Below are positions 23,667-36,646 of a stretch of DNA of 41,616 nucleotides, one piece after another. The notes under the pieces were generated by a model. The model did not search any database. It was not told the DNA's origin and saw only the letters and a list, made by a program, of their open reading frames with translations. Origin of the DNA: Saccoglossus kowalevskii. Its lineage: Eukaryota > Hemichordata > Enteropneusta > Harrimaniidae. The stretch is from NCBI RefSeq assembly GCF_000003605.2, contig NW_003131866.1, positions 177,642 through 219,257 on the forward strand, written 5' to 3'. Both the position numbers and the translations under genes were made by a program. Positions within the stretch are counted from its first letter, which is position 1; each line of letters opens with the position of its first letter.

Positions 23667-24420
23667 TATTTCTGGCTACATTATATTTGTAAATGTAATT
23701 CGAAACGGCTATCATCTTTTGGATAACTTTTGTAAGTCGCGTACAATACATTGAGCTGTTCGTTGCCACAAGAAGAAAACTTGAAACATATGGAAATCTT
23801 ATTAAATAGTTGCACTAATTGTTGAAGTCACTCACTGTACAAGCAATTAAAAAAAACCTGAATAAATCTTGACTCTTGTTTTATTCTGCACGGCTTACAT
23901 GTATGCAGTTTCCATCAATACTTATATGTTTACGTTTTCACTGATATCTTGAGAACCATTTGTCCGATTGAACAGGGTTACAATCGTTTCATTTTTTTAT
24001 GAAAACTAGTTACGTTCGCCATACTCTGTTGAATATAGTTTTATTATATTAATTTCTTTTTTTTTGTTTCTTTGGATTTATTTTGTCTGGTCACCAATTA
24101 ATTTACATGTTTGGACAGCAGCAATGAGTCCAATTAAAGAATGATTAGAGACTTGATACCCGCGTTTCACAGATGGCTACGTCTTTGAAAATAACTTATT
24201 GCATTTGTGGATTATTATATCCCTCAACAAATTAACGACGTATACGTCACAGTGTCTACGTGTCTGTGAATCCATTGATAATACTGGGAATTGACGGATG
24301 GATGGATGGATCACACTAGATGGGTGAACGAATTTATGATTTCAGAGACGTCTATTGTCAAATTTGGGGATCCATAACTTACATACCTATGATAATAGAC
24401 GAGCCATGGATGGATTAAAG
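23667..24420. other. Gene-free stretch
   Basis: A short GGAT repeat lies near 24296-24311. No coding signal is supported. Confidence 0.5.
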
Positions 24421-24427
24421 TATCACA

Positions 24428-24520
24428 ATCGTCACGCACCGCGAGTTTAATTTCGTGTTAACAAACTTAACAAAACAGTCGTATAGTCGCATGGGACCCA
24501 TATTGGCCACGACGCGTCCA
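24428..24520. mobile_element. Short relative of the TTAA MITE
   Basis: TTAA is followed by AGTATCACAATCGTCACGCA, close to the left end of the element at 26001. Further in is ATGGGACCCATATTGGCCAC, close to the inner right end of the 20755 element, then TTAA again about 24520. An internally deleted or diverged copy is the simplest reading. Confidence 0.5.
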
Positions 24521-26000
24521 ATTAAAATGACGTTGGACAGAGGTACAGCATTACTTTAAATATATTTTGCATATAGCACAAAATCATTATATTTTGAAAT
24601 TGTGAAAGTCAGACTGGATCGTTTAATAAAAACTACGACGTAATCAAAGACAGAATACATAACCATGGTGTACATTTCAAACTTCCAAACGTCTGCGTTG
24701 ATCATTAATATAACATTTAATATCTTAACATCAGTTATAGGTTTCCAGTCAGTGTTCATTTCAGTGGATTACATAAGTATTTTCAATTATGAAGAGAAGT
24801 TCCGATATCAAGTTGCCCAGGCGGGATGTACTTGCGATGCGCCATCTGCAAAGTTCAATAGCCGTCAGCATAAAATTAATAAATGTAAAATCATATTTGG
24901 CAGTAAATATCATCAGCATAACATTCATCATAACTGTACGTAATGTCGGCGTCTTAAAATTTCTCACTCTAATGCTGTAATAGTGAGTGTCTCCCCAGGG
25001 GTAAAATTACTTATCCACCGAGATGTGAGGTATTACATATAGTGATATACTCAGTTACGCCTGAGTTTGTAAATTTAGCATTAAATAAATTAAAATAATT
25101 TAAATATGTAACAAATATATTATTGAGACAAAACACAATTTGAGTTACCTTCGTCAACTTCTGAATTATTCATTTTTCAATAAATTGTACTTCCGGGCAA
25201 TATAAAGATATTGACTTAAACAAAGTTGGGGGTCACCAGCTTAATTTTCGAGAAAATGATGGTTGTATTTTAGTGTATAGTGGCCATTTTGGCAGAGATA
25301 ATATGTCATATCTTAAATTGTAGGCTGGTGATATATGATGAAAAAATTATATATTGTGAATGATGGGTATTTTTTGTTGTTCTCAATTATTTCAAAAATC
25401 TGGGTTTTGAAAAATGACAAAAAATGCAATTTTTCTTGAACATTGTACTCAATGGAATTGTTCTAAAAATAGCGATTTTTGAAAAATGTTAGGACAAATT
25501 TCTCAAATTACGTCACAACACACAAAAAATGCTATTTCATTGTGCCATGAGACAATAGTTTCATGATTTTACACAATGATAAACATTGTCATGCGATTTA
25601 TGACCAACTTTCCCCAAAATACCTTAATAGGTTATATGATTGCCTGGTATGATCGCATTATTCTGGTCATTGTCGTTTGAGTGCAGTTCGTTTTGTATTA
25701 GTTTTCTTGTCATGCAAGCAATTTAATTCCTTCAGAGGAATTTTACGTGTTTCAATAAACACTAATTAAACATAGCATTGTCTTTATTAAATACTGCAAT
25801 CCATTGTTACAACAATACAAAACGTTTAGTCACTTCTGAAGAGTAATTAAACAACCACAATACTTGATAAGTAGCAAGGACTTCAAAGATCAGCGTATCA
25901 TGTATCCATCATAAAATGTGCGATGTGGTGGAACCACGGGAAACAGTCAGGGTGTTCAAAGTATAGGTTAAAGTTGACTAGCTATCTGTATCAGTCTAAA
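24521..26000. other. Gene-free stretch
   Basis: Open frames at 24665-24980 overlap on both strands and have no motif. AT-rich homopolymer stretches dominate 25330-25530. Nothing assignable. Confidence 0.5.
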
Positions 26001-26115
26001 TTAAAGCGCGGTGGTCGTCACGCAGCGCGTGTTTGAATTTCATGTAAATAAACAATGTATTTTACACTCGTTTTATACGTCACTATGAGTCCTATATTGA
26101 ACAGGACGCGGTGAT
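26001..26115. mobile_element. TTAA MITE relative, third copy
   Basis: TTAA at 26001-26004 is followed by AGCGCGGTGGTCGTCACGCA, the best match to the shared terminal sequence. ATGAGTCCTATATTGAACAG at about 26084 matches the inner right end seen in the other copies. The exact right limit is unclear. Confidence 0.5.
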
Positions 26116-28000
26116 TCACTTTTACAGAAATTGTTTTGAGATGAGAAAAGTCACTGTTGTTGGGATATGATGTAGTAAAACAAATTAATGAATGACGGCA
26201 GTGATCGTTCGAGTATAAACAACAGTGTAGCATAAAAGTGATTCCAGCTACCAGCTCCCTAAATTGTCTTTGAATTTTTGTTTGTACCAGTAAATGTTTC
26301 AACCATCCACAACTGGTCAATCAGTAATTATGCAAATGAGTTTTTTTACACACGATGTATGTGCAAAATGGTGCCTAAAAGGTGTTCGTATGATCGAAAA
26401 GTTCTAACATTGTCTAGTCAAACCTCACACAAGCATTAATAGTTGCATACTGCTATAATTTGGCATCAAAACAGTAAAACAAGAATTTAGAATTAAAATA
26501 TATCAAATTAAAATGGTCACAATTAACATCAGATCATGTATTATGTACTTTATATTTCTGTAATCTAAATTCATTTGAATCAGATACTGTCAAGATAAAA
26601 GTAGACTATGCTTTAAAATTTTAATTATGTAAATTAAAGTCATTATTAGGTACCAATATGCAGAAAACTCTAAATACAGTACAACTGTTCTTTTGTTTTT
26701 TTCCAATCACTGATTAACAAAGTATCTGAATAATAATTGTTAAGATTACTGATTCTTTCATTATCTTCAATAAATGATATATGCAAATTAGACTAATTAA
26801 TATGCAAGATTTGCAGAAAATACTTATAAGATTTTCGAATTGTGTTGCTGTAATTCATTGCTGGAGTTGACCAAAGGATGAAAAAAATTCATTTCACAGC
26901 ATATGAACCAATCAATGGATAGCGGCACACACAAACGCACAGCTAAAAAAAATGAGTTTTCTTAATGATATTAATTTATTGAAAACAATTGTTTGATGGT
27001 ATAGCATCTTAACACTATTTGATATGAGAGAAATTCAACATACACTGTATATATTGATATATATGAACTACAATATACGGAACAAATTGAAATAAAAATC
27101 TTCTAATTTAATATGAAACATTATTAATATGATATTAACACCACTGAATAATGGCTGAGGTTGTAAGAGTACAATAAAAGAGAATGGAAAGCCAAAGCCT
27201 CATTTTCATTTACAAACACAATATATATGTATGAAGTATAAATCAGCAGCAGTTGTGAATGATGTGTACAGTACTGATACAGACATATTCCTGCCTACTA
27301 TTTATTAACTATCTTAACTTTTGTTTAGCCAATCATAAGAAATGGTGCAACCTCATAAAAGATTTTAATGAGACTTGAATAAAACTGAATATATTATTCA
27401 GCATTTTGGCCAAATTGGGAAGACTTTACTGTAAACATCATTAACATGGGTTCTGTTGATGCTCAAATCAATCAGAATGTTTTTGAATAAATACTGTTCT
27501 CCCCAATGCTGTTTCGATCGAATGCAATTTCAACCCTAACCTGTTTTATTCCAAATTACTATTTTGTTAACACATGGATTGTTTATATTTCAAACTAAAG
27601 TATACCTTTCTCCCTGATCTTTCTATTGAGAAATAAGCCAATCAAACAACTCAATGTGAACACTATTTACAGTCAATTTGAGCAGTGATCACTATCATAT
27701 CCTATCTCACGAAATAATTAAGCAAAACACGTATACACAAACAAGAAAAGTTGAAAAATGTCACAGGTTGACTGATAAACACTGACGATTACAACAAACT
27801 GAACTATGCCAGATTTCATACCCTATTTGTTAGTGTGTTATTTTCGTTTAGTAATTTAATTAATTAATTTATTGAAACAATGATATTCTGTGCAGGGTAT
27901 TCCACAGCAGTCCTGAATTCCCATGTTCCCTGCCCACAAATGGCATAGGCAAACAAAATATATGAATGAAAATCAATGAACTTGGACAAAACAGTATTTA
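26116..28000. other. Gene-free AT-rich stretch
   Basis: No exon, structural RNA or complex repeat is recognisable. Confidence 0.5.
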
Positions 28001-28095
28001 GTGCAAAATAACTTTCACTTGGACGAAACAGCATTGCAGCAAAACAGCGTTGGGACGAAAAGGCATTAAGACAAAACAGCGTTGGAACAAAACAT
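28000..28095. repeat. Short degenerate tandem repeat
   Basis: Four to five diverged copies of a roughly 18-20 bp phrase of the type GGACGAAACAGCGTT. No protein is implied. Confidence 0.55.
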
Positions 28096-28496
28096 TAAAA
28101 TGGCTTTAGGACAGCAATCTTCCATAGAAATACTATCCATATAACTATAAGCATAAACTTCCAAACTTGGGTTGATTATAACATTAACTCTTGAGAAAAC
28201 TCTCTCTGGAGTCAATGATTGTAACAAAATTAACAACACATTATATTGAGTCTTGAGCCATTTTCTAAATGTGAACAATATTAAAAAAAAAAATAAACAT
28301 CTTCTGCCTTAAATACAGAATTAATTTTATCCTTTTATTTGTTTTTATGATTTTTTCAACAATCTTTATGATGAAAATCAACAGCAGAATTGAAATAAGC
28401 AGTACACAACAAATACATCTGCAATGGTTCAACAAGTCCTTAAATGTACACAATAAATACAAATGAGAGAGGAAAGAAGAGCCAAACATCCTTATG

Positions 28497-31400
28497 TCAT
28501 GGGAGATGAGCCATCACATCTTCATACGATGGAGGTGGTTCAGCATTTGTATCACCGATCTCCTCAGTCCCCGGTGAAAGTAGCATTGTTATTGACGTAC
28601 TGCTTTGACTCTCAGTCGGTACTGCTTGTTCGTTTACAAGTGGAGAGGTTTCCGTCACTGTTTCTAGTGACCGTGTTAACATCTCCATCGCTTGCCTTCT
28701 ATTTCTGTTGTTGGAGAAAATGTAAAAGTCATTGAAATCATCATCATAAAATAGCTAAGGTGCTTATAACTAAATTAGGTGTGGTCTCAAATTGTCACAT
28801 ACATAAGCCCAAAATAATTTCCATTTACTAATTTTATATTTCACAGATTCGGAGTGTAGGATTTATGTTGTTTGGCGACAATGTAAATAGTAATTCTGAA
28901 TTAACTGTGTCATTATATATAATATATACATGTACATATATATTACTATAGATTTTTTTCTTCAATTAAAAAACTATATTTGATGAGCTTCTGTGTCAGT
29001 TTGAGAGTGCCCCTTTATTTAAGTGACATGATTGTTGGTCTACCCTCCTATAAGTTATATATGTTTTAGTAGCTCATGTTCAAGGGCAACTGCATGATCT
29101 GCATGTTTGCAAGGCAAATGAAGAAATTCATAGAGATCTTTAAACACCAAAGTCACCATGTCACAAAACATTTCAAAGTTAAAAAAACTTGTTCATGACT
29201 TAATTAATAATCCCTCAAGCAAAACAAATTACTGACACAAGCTATTAGTAAATATATAAGTTGTAGGGGTTCTATAATCATGATTTACATAGACTGTTAA
29301 TTAAAGGAAAGCAAAGGGGTGGCTTTTGTTACTCTGTACATGGAATTTGAGATCTATCAATAAACTCTGCGATAAAAACAACTTGTATGTGCTGCGGAAT
29401 GCCCTATATATCAGGTATAAAATGGGCTGTGAAGTAAATGGCAAACATTCTCCTTTCATCTAGTTCATTTAATCTCTGATGTCTCAGCCATATCGCTATT
29501 GTATACACATACGTTTGTGACCGTGACACACACATATAAAAGAGTGGCAAATCTACGGATAACGTGAGTAGTAGCGAGTGTGATAGTTGAAGTGATGTTG
29601 AACTTGATATGGCTACATTATGTGGGATAATAAAGGCATATCAATATGTAGTGCCGGCAAAATAGAAGAAAATCCTGCTGAAGACGACAGTATAAGCGAT
29701 GAATCAGGGATAGACGAGGATTTGGGAAGACTAGACTCCATGGAATGGTGTTCATGTGATGCAAACTTTACACCAATGCCAAGATTGGATGATAAATTAT
29801 ATGGTATCTTTATTATTTATTGTTATTATATTCATATAGTGTGGTCTAACTTGTATTCTACAAGTTTTTCATTTATGTGGCTGTAAACTGAGAACAGACT
29901 TCTCAAGGTAGAGTGAACCAAGTGAGTATTGGTCACCAGATCCGGGAGGAGAATAACACACTGGAGAGGAGCACTTGTAGCCAAGGTGTTTATTGCTCAA
30001 CTGCTAGGCCTGGAACTGAGTCTAAATACTCACGAGATGTTCCATACAATGTATCAATATCATTATGCAAATAACTAAACTAAACGTCATAGCCTCAAAT
30101 CATTACAGTGGCTTTCAAGGAAATAAAATGTCTGTAGCTTTCATGCTTTAACTTAACACACACGCTAAAAACAAAAGGCCAGGAGTGATATGTACATAAA
30201 TGATGTCTTTTGGCAACTCCATTGTGAGCCATTGCAGTCAAATTGTCATCGTCGGTCATGTGAACCCTGCATATGTTTCACATCCTCAAAAAGTGTCACT
30301 TTTCATAGACGAATTACAATTGAGTGTTATATGTTTTGAACTGTGCACATACTACCACAATTTATACAAATTTAGGCAAACGCGCAACGCTCAGGCACAA
30401 TTTCAGTGAAACAAAAACTTGTCAACCATATGTTACTCTAACTCTTAAAGGTTTTTTAACTGACTATTTGGAAACATAATTTTTATTTTTTTATTACATG
30501 CAGACATTGGGTGTATAACTGATCATCCCAATTTTAGAGCTGCCTGCATTTACAAACTTGAAGCCATATATTTTTATACTGGTGAGAGTCCATGATACAA
30601 GGAGAGACCCACTTACAAAATGTGTTCAAAAGTAATTCCAGCGATTTGATCGGGCCCGGCAGTCACATCGCTTTGTCATCTTTCAAGCACTGCACACATC
30701 ATCTCAGGTATGTGCGAATATAATTTGGCTTCCTTGACAGGCCTGTCCACCCAATATTTTCTGTTCTCGGGAAAGACGATGTTATATCAGTTGCCCTTCA
30801 TTTTCACCAAATTAAACTTATATGTTAAATTGAAATAAAAACTATCTTGGTATGAAAAATGTTGACACTTGCGGCATTTTTTTGTCAACAAAGAATGAAA
30901 TACTTCCAAAGGTTCTTGATTCTGTCAGCTTTTCTGCTGCTTCTAATATCTTTTTGTCAACCATCACATCTTTTGCTGTTTCACCAACTTTTAACAACCT
31001 GGTTTCATATCGTTATCACTGGGAGGGTGGTCATATTTATGGAAATGACATCTTCGTTAAACGATGCCGCACTCCATCATATGATCCAGATTGGATCCAT
31101 GGCAGTAGATTTGAATATTTTTTCTTTGTAGCAAAATCCTGAAGCTTTTTAACTACTGATTTTGCTAAATTCCATACATCAAACTGGTGTTATATATTGG
31201 GGTAATAGCGACCATCAACTGCAAATTTCACAATGTTTTTGGTTCACATTTCGTCTTTCATGCGCTGTGATTAATTTTGCAAGAATAACGGGTAAACAAA
31301 TAATAACTTTGTAATTTAAGAATGAAAAACACTGCGCCAATCAAGTGTAGGTTTTCCAATGAAAAGAACGGCAGGAGAAAGAAGCAAATTGCTAGCAGCC

Positions 31401-34400
31401 ATTTTGTCCTGCAATGGTTTGGAATGCCGAACTTCATGGTGGGAATTATTGCAAATTGTACGAATTGTCTTTTCTCTATCGCAGCTTCTCCGCATTGTTG
31501 GCATCTATGGAAACATTTTCTAGACAATCCTTGAATACCATTAATGTCAGTTGTCGTTGACGGTTGATACTTGTATTCATCTTAAATTCATCATACTCAT
31601 CTTCAGTCTCTGTGGCTGTGGTTGTGGCTGTGCCAATACAAACTGTCACCTTCAACGTAATGAGTTGACACATATGTATCAAGATCGTTGACGTATCCAA
31701 CTTTATCGTGATCGCTTTCCGCCATATAGGATCTACTTGCACACTTTCCTCGGTATAGCCTCTACTATATTTCATGAAGGACAAATCATAAATCAAGGCA
31801 TCAACTTCTATTTCCATTGATGTATTTCCTTTGAAATTTGCGAAGGGATGATCTAATTTAACCGTGGCATTTTTTGGAAACTGTGTAGATGTTTTGGATA
31901 ATACCATGTTAAAATAACAGATGAATTCTGAACTCCAGCATCTACCATTTTTCTGTGGACTCCATCTGTAATTCGATATAACTGTCTGATTAATACAAGT
32001 ATCTAGAATTTGAACCAGGCCAGAATCTTTTCAGAATTTTTTCTGTCATTTTTGTTTTTACTTACAGCGTCAGATTCAACTTTTTTCTTATTCAAGTTAT
32101 ACTGTACACACATCTTAACGTAATCAAACTCCACTTCCAAACTGAATGAACACTGAACGTACTGACATGATCGATTTTTCGCAATCTGCGTATTGAAAAG
32201 ACATTTTTCGGAAGACTAAGCGCAGGTTATTTTTGTTCCAGATAAACACCCACTGTAATAACTGCAACAATATGGTAATTTTTATAAAATAAAATTATAT
32301 AATATTGATATAAAACTTACCATTAAAACTTACTCGAAATGTTTGTCCTCAAACTGGTCTGAACAAAATCGTATGTGTCATCACTTTCAAGTTAGTTCTT
32401 CTGACATTTTTTTACAACCAACAAGTCTTACGTCAATCATTTTGACATCCATATACACAACACCTCTCCATGTTTTGATGTTTTGATGTTTCTAATCTAC
32501 TTCACAGCTCATTTTATACTCAACATACAGGGCATTCCACTGCACATACAAGTTGTTTTTATCACCAGAATTCATTCAGCATTTCAATATGCATATTAAT
32601 ACAGAATGCACTAAGAATACTTTGACGTGCTCAAAGAGTTTATGATTCCGAATGATTTATAATGACAAAAAGCTGTGAAACAGATACATGGAATAAATAA
32701 GATCTCCAATTCATGACCATGTGATATTAGCTTGTATAGTAAGCTCAGAACATATGAAAATTACTACACTCATCCTCTATGTATCTCATATGAAATTCCT
32801 CATGCAGACAATTGTATTAGGAATGCAAAATGAGCCTGGCACATAACACGAATAGTAGATGATTACTGATTGAATTTTGGTTTATCTTCATGTCAAACAG
32901 CACGGGTCATCCAAATCTCACAGGTCATCCAAATGTCACCCAAATGTCATCCAAATGTCACAGGTCACGTGTCACATGTCATCAAAGTTCCATAGGTCTT
33001 CCAAATGTCACAAATCATCCAATTGTCACAGGTCATCCAAATGTCATCCAAGTGTCAAATGGTCACAAGTCGTCCAAATGTCACAAGCCACCCAAATGTC
33101 ACAGATCATCAAATTGTTACAGGCCATCCAATTCTCACAGGTCATCCAAATGTCATAGTTCAACCAAAAGTCATAGGTCATCGAAATGTCAAGTGAATGT
33201 ACAAGTCACCCAAATGTCACAGGCCATCCGAATGTCACAGGCCATCCGAATGTCACAGGTCATCCAACTGTCATGTCATCTAAATGTCACAGATCATCTA
33301 AATGTCACAGTTCGTCTAAATGTCACAGACCGTCCAAATGTCAGCTCATCCAATTGTCACAGGTCATCCAAATGTCACAGACCGTCCAAATGGGACAGGT
33401 CATCCAAATGGGACGCTCATCCAAATGTCATAGATCATCCAGGTTTCACAGGTCATCCAAATATCATAGATCATTCAGGTGTCATAGGTCATTCAAATGT
33501 CACAGACCACCCAAATGTCACAGGTCATCTAAATGTCACAGTTCGTCTAAAGGTCACAGTTGGTCCAAATGTCACAGGTCATCACAATATCATAGATCAT
33601 CCAAATATCATACATCCAATTGTCACAGGTCATCCAAATATCACAGATGGTCCAAATGGGACAGGTCATCCAAATGTCATAGATCATCCAGGTGTCATAG
33701 GTCAACCAAATGTCAGGTCAACCAAATGTCATAGATCATCCGAATGTCACAGATCATCCGAATCTCACAGGTCATCCAAATGTCATAGATCATCCGAATG
33801 TCATTTAAACTGGTGCATCACAGGTCAAATATACATGTCATGCATTATAAAAGTCATGTATATGTCAGAGGTCATCACAGTGTTGTATAAATATATCATC
33901 AACACATCAAACAAGAAAAGTAATCTAAATAGATACATTGTAGTTCTGAACATTTATGTATTTCATCTGTTATTATATTACTGCTTCACTGATGACACAT
34001 CGACTACAATGAAGTATGTTCAGCTATTAAAATGACTCATCTTACTACAATGTTCATCCCTGTTGACACAAGAAGCACAATGCGCTAATCTAATAAAATA
34101 TATAAACATTACACAGACAAACACATCACACTCTACCACTATATGCACCTTTTCACAGCATTGATGTCAGGTTGAAATTAGTATGTCAGAAGATCAATTC
34201 ATGTAAAGTTGAAAAAATGGTACCACAATTATGACAAAGCATGTTTACTGTATATATTAGCATGTGCAGGTAAGTAAGTTAAATCAGAGTGCATGTGTTA
34301 GGGAGACTATGCAAAGGATTAAAAGAAATATATTAACCTTTATACAAAGTAGTACGATATATCCCTATTGATAAAATTGAAAAGAAGAACAAGAAAACTA

Positions 34401-36646
34401 CATTACAAGAAAACTCACAAGTATAATTTTATCATTTCTACCACTGTGTTTTTACAAGATCTGTTGAATATGTGTGAGCATGTGTAAAATTCCAATACAG
34501 TGAACTCAACAGACTTTTGTAATTCATACTGTAGTAAAATTTATAGTATGTATCTTCTCAAAAATAAATTTAACTTTAATTGCAATAACACCTACAGTGC
34601 TACAGTTGATTAGTGATATGTCAGTAAAAAGTGAAGGTCAGGATAATATGCTTTTACTTAAACTATCAAATAATGCATATACATGAAATTTCATAACTAT
34701 GAATTCGTTAAATTAATTAATAAATTAATATTAAATTATTCATACATCTAATTTCCTTATAAAAAGAAAACATGAAATAATAAATGGTCCAGTGTGTTTA
34801 TTTTGATTTGGTTATGTTAATTTATTGAAAGCACAATCTACAACAAAACTATAATCATTATTACTATTAATTATTATTGTTATTAGAAAAACAACTCACC
34901 ATGCACACGCTGTTATAATATGATTGCCATCACTCAGCTACTACAAGACTCAGGTCAGGACAAGGTTAGCCACTGATGAGGTATCTTCACATGCAAGCAG
35001 TGTGTGAATATGCTTCCAATAACACCAACATACCCCCTACGTTTCTTGGGCACATTATCATAATCCGAGAGCATTTCTTCATCACTGATCGGCGTACCAA
35101 GTCTTCCACTTTGCATTGGTGGCAGAAAAGTCAGCCCTACTAAGGCATTGAGGTTTGGGTGAAGTTGAGGTGTTGGTGGAACAACCTCAACTTGAGGAAT
35201 GCTATTAATTCGCACTTGACGATTTTGGAAAGAAGTGGTACGAGAATGAGAGGAAGGTCGTGAACGCGAATGATTACGTGAACGGTGACGAGAATTTGTT
35301 GCATGTTGTCTGATTGGTCTGGATGGACGAGCATTTCGCCGAAGTCTTGATTTATCTTTTATATGTGCAGATACACAGCAAGCGGTTGCAGCTGTCAGCA
35401 TTAAACAGCTTCCACCTGAAACAAATCAATAAATAATTACTAGACAATGAAGCTGTTGGCTGACAGAGATAGAATTACAGATGATAATATAAAATAAGAT
35501 GCAACAGATTCCTAAACTTAGTGACATAACCAGTTTGGTTCGGATCAGATACGAGAGTTGAGCCAAGATAAAATGTCATTACAATTGTATGTTGCCTTTA
35601 TTTAAAAAAAACAACACTATAGTTAAAATGAATAAAGACCACCTGGTTAACAAGTATTAGCACATATGACGAATACAAAATAAGTCACGGCCATTTGTTA
35701 TTTTATTAGAACAATGTTGTATTGTATTACATATATGTTGTATTTTCAGATATCATGTTAAACTACTAATTGTCTAATATCCCCAGACAAGATTCAAATA
35801 GTTTAAATATTATCAATGTAAATAAATTTATCACATGTATCATGCAGTAGCAGTGACATAAAGCCATGGAATATTTTTTGAGCAGCAAATCTGATTGGTC
35901 GTCATTGTGACGTTACTATTTAGTCATCTTCTAAAATTCCAAAACATGGCTCGTTTATTAATGATCCAACAATTATTGTTTGAAATATCATTGAACTGAA
36001 TGTTCTAGCTATATACATTCACCAATATGCATTTTAGTTTTCCATTAAAGAATTTCACCGTTTTAATTCTCCTAACCTTGACATAAATGTGACCATGTTA
36101 TATTGTATTTATTAAAGACTACTACATGGTCACTCATTGAACATCATTTATAAATCAAATGTTTATGTGTAAATTAGAGTAAACCGCATAAATACAAAAA
36201 TGCAACAGACCATTAATGCAAGCAACATACACGTTACTAAATAAATAAATTAATACCATTCAATGTTCTTTGATATCAATTTAGGATAAAGTGTTTTCAT
36301 GGATGAGAAGAACTTCGCCAAACGACACTATTTTTATTTTGCATACGTTGCCATGACCTGAATTTTAAGGTCAACTTTCCAACTTGAACTTCGTTGAGGG
36401 AACTTTTTGCTGTACGTTTAACTTTTAAATTGTATGATTACATTATTTAAAATCGACACCTTGACTTGAAAATGCACTAAACTTACCGATAAAACATGGG
36501 CCTGCTATTCTGAACGCTATAACATAATTTTCAACGTAGCCGAGCGCTGTCAAAACCAGACCTAGAACTAACACAAACACACCGGTGAACATCCAACAAG
36601 TTCCACAGAGTGCAAGACTGTCCTGTGGGGGATCTTCGTAAGGCAT
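28497..36646 (-). CDS. Two-pass membrane protein with C-terminal PPxY motif, three exons
   Basis: Minus-strand exons: 36646-36487, 35415-35034, 28704-28497. Donors are GTAAGT and GTATGT, acceptors are AG, phases match, and the sum is 750 nt (249 residues). Start MPYEDPPQDSLALCGTCW is the first Met after an acceptor-like TTCAG (36676-36680); an in-frame upstream Met at 36814 is also possible. Residues about 12-36 and 43-67 are hydrophobic membrane segments, the second built across the exon 1-2 join. Residues about 70-115 are Arg/Ser-rich. The end is PPPSYEDVMAHLP, a PPxY motif that in general binds WW domains, for example of Nedd4-type ligases. The two-span plus PPxY layout resembles small TMEM proteins such as TMEM51, but I cannot name an ortholog. 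The last intron is 6.3 kb and extra exons could be missed in it. Confidence 0.78.
28705..29600. other. Part of the large intron, nothing recognised
   Basis: AT-rich intronic sequence with a TATA-like simple run near 28915-28945. No exon on either strand is supported. Confidence 0.5.
29620..30595 (+). pseudogene. P2X7-tail-like domain fragment, two exons
   Basis: Exon 29620-29803 ends at a GTATCT donor and can be joined in phase to 30504-30595 after TGCAG, giving a 91-residue frame with a TGA stop. An acidic start (about residues 12-45) leads to EWCSCDANFTPMPRLDDKLY, then DIGCITDHPNFRAACIYKLE. The W-C-x-C...MP and later CI-TDHP-F...C pattern resembles the cysteine-rich P2X7 C-terminal domain, which occurs in many invertebrate proteins. 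Several of the expected cysteines and the rest of the domain are missing, so it looks truncated. It lies inside an intron of a gene on the other strand. A live short gene is possible but less likely. Confidence 0.42.
29925..30060. repeat. Possible interspersed repeat fragment
   Basis: A stretch of higher GC with a sharp start (GATCCGGGAGGAGAATAACA) unlike its AT-rich surroundings, inside the intron of the P2X7-like fragment. It resembles debris of a retroelement end but no partner copy is in the window. Confidence 0.25.
30842..31907 (-). pseudogene. Decayed ORF region of unknown family
   Basis: On the minus strand, 31907-31476 is open for 143 codons; after a stop the frame seems to go on to about 31258 with frame changes, and a further open piece runs 31020-30842. 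Blocks such as VDALIYDLSFMKYSRGYTEE and TSINRQRQLTLMVFKDCLEN read like real protein, with a Thr/Glu-rich link (residues about 95-110). I do not recognise the family. A plus-strand frame at 30852-31142 overlaps the last part. Several stops and frameshifts suggest an old mobile-element or retro-inserted gene. Confidence 0.45.
31908..32876. other. Possible upstream remnant of the decayed ORF, otherwise empty
   Basis: Minus-strand pieces near 32170-31930 give short open stretches (for example YVKMCVQYNLNKKKVESDAV) that might belong to the same degraded ORF. The rest holds nothing recognisable. Confidence 0.3.
32885..33870. repeat. 18-bp minisatellite in intron
   Basis: About 50 variable copies of AAATGTCACAGGTCATCC, with occasional extra or missing bases and common CATAGATCATCC variants. 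The unit is a multiple of three, so a 381-codon frame stays open on the plus strand. It lies within the last intron of the minus-strand membrane-protein gene. The encoded Ser/His/Asn-rich repeat is judged an artefact. Confidence 0.93.
33871..35033. other. Part of the large intron, nothing recognised
   Basis: AT-rich intron with short ATT/TTA runs near 34860. No exon is supported. Confidence 0.5.
35416..36486. other. First intron of the membrane-protein gene
   Basis: Bounded by a TTTCAG acceptor and a GTAAGT donor read on the minus strand. No other element is recognised in it. Confidence 0.6.

Noticed and set aside
32890-34035. 381-codon ORF
   Set aside because: Product of the 18-bp minisatellite; lies antisense in an intron.
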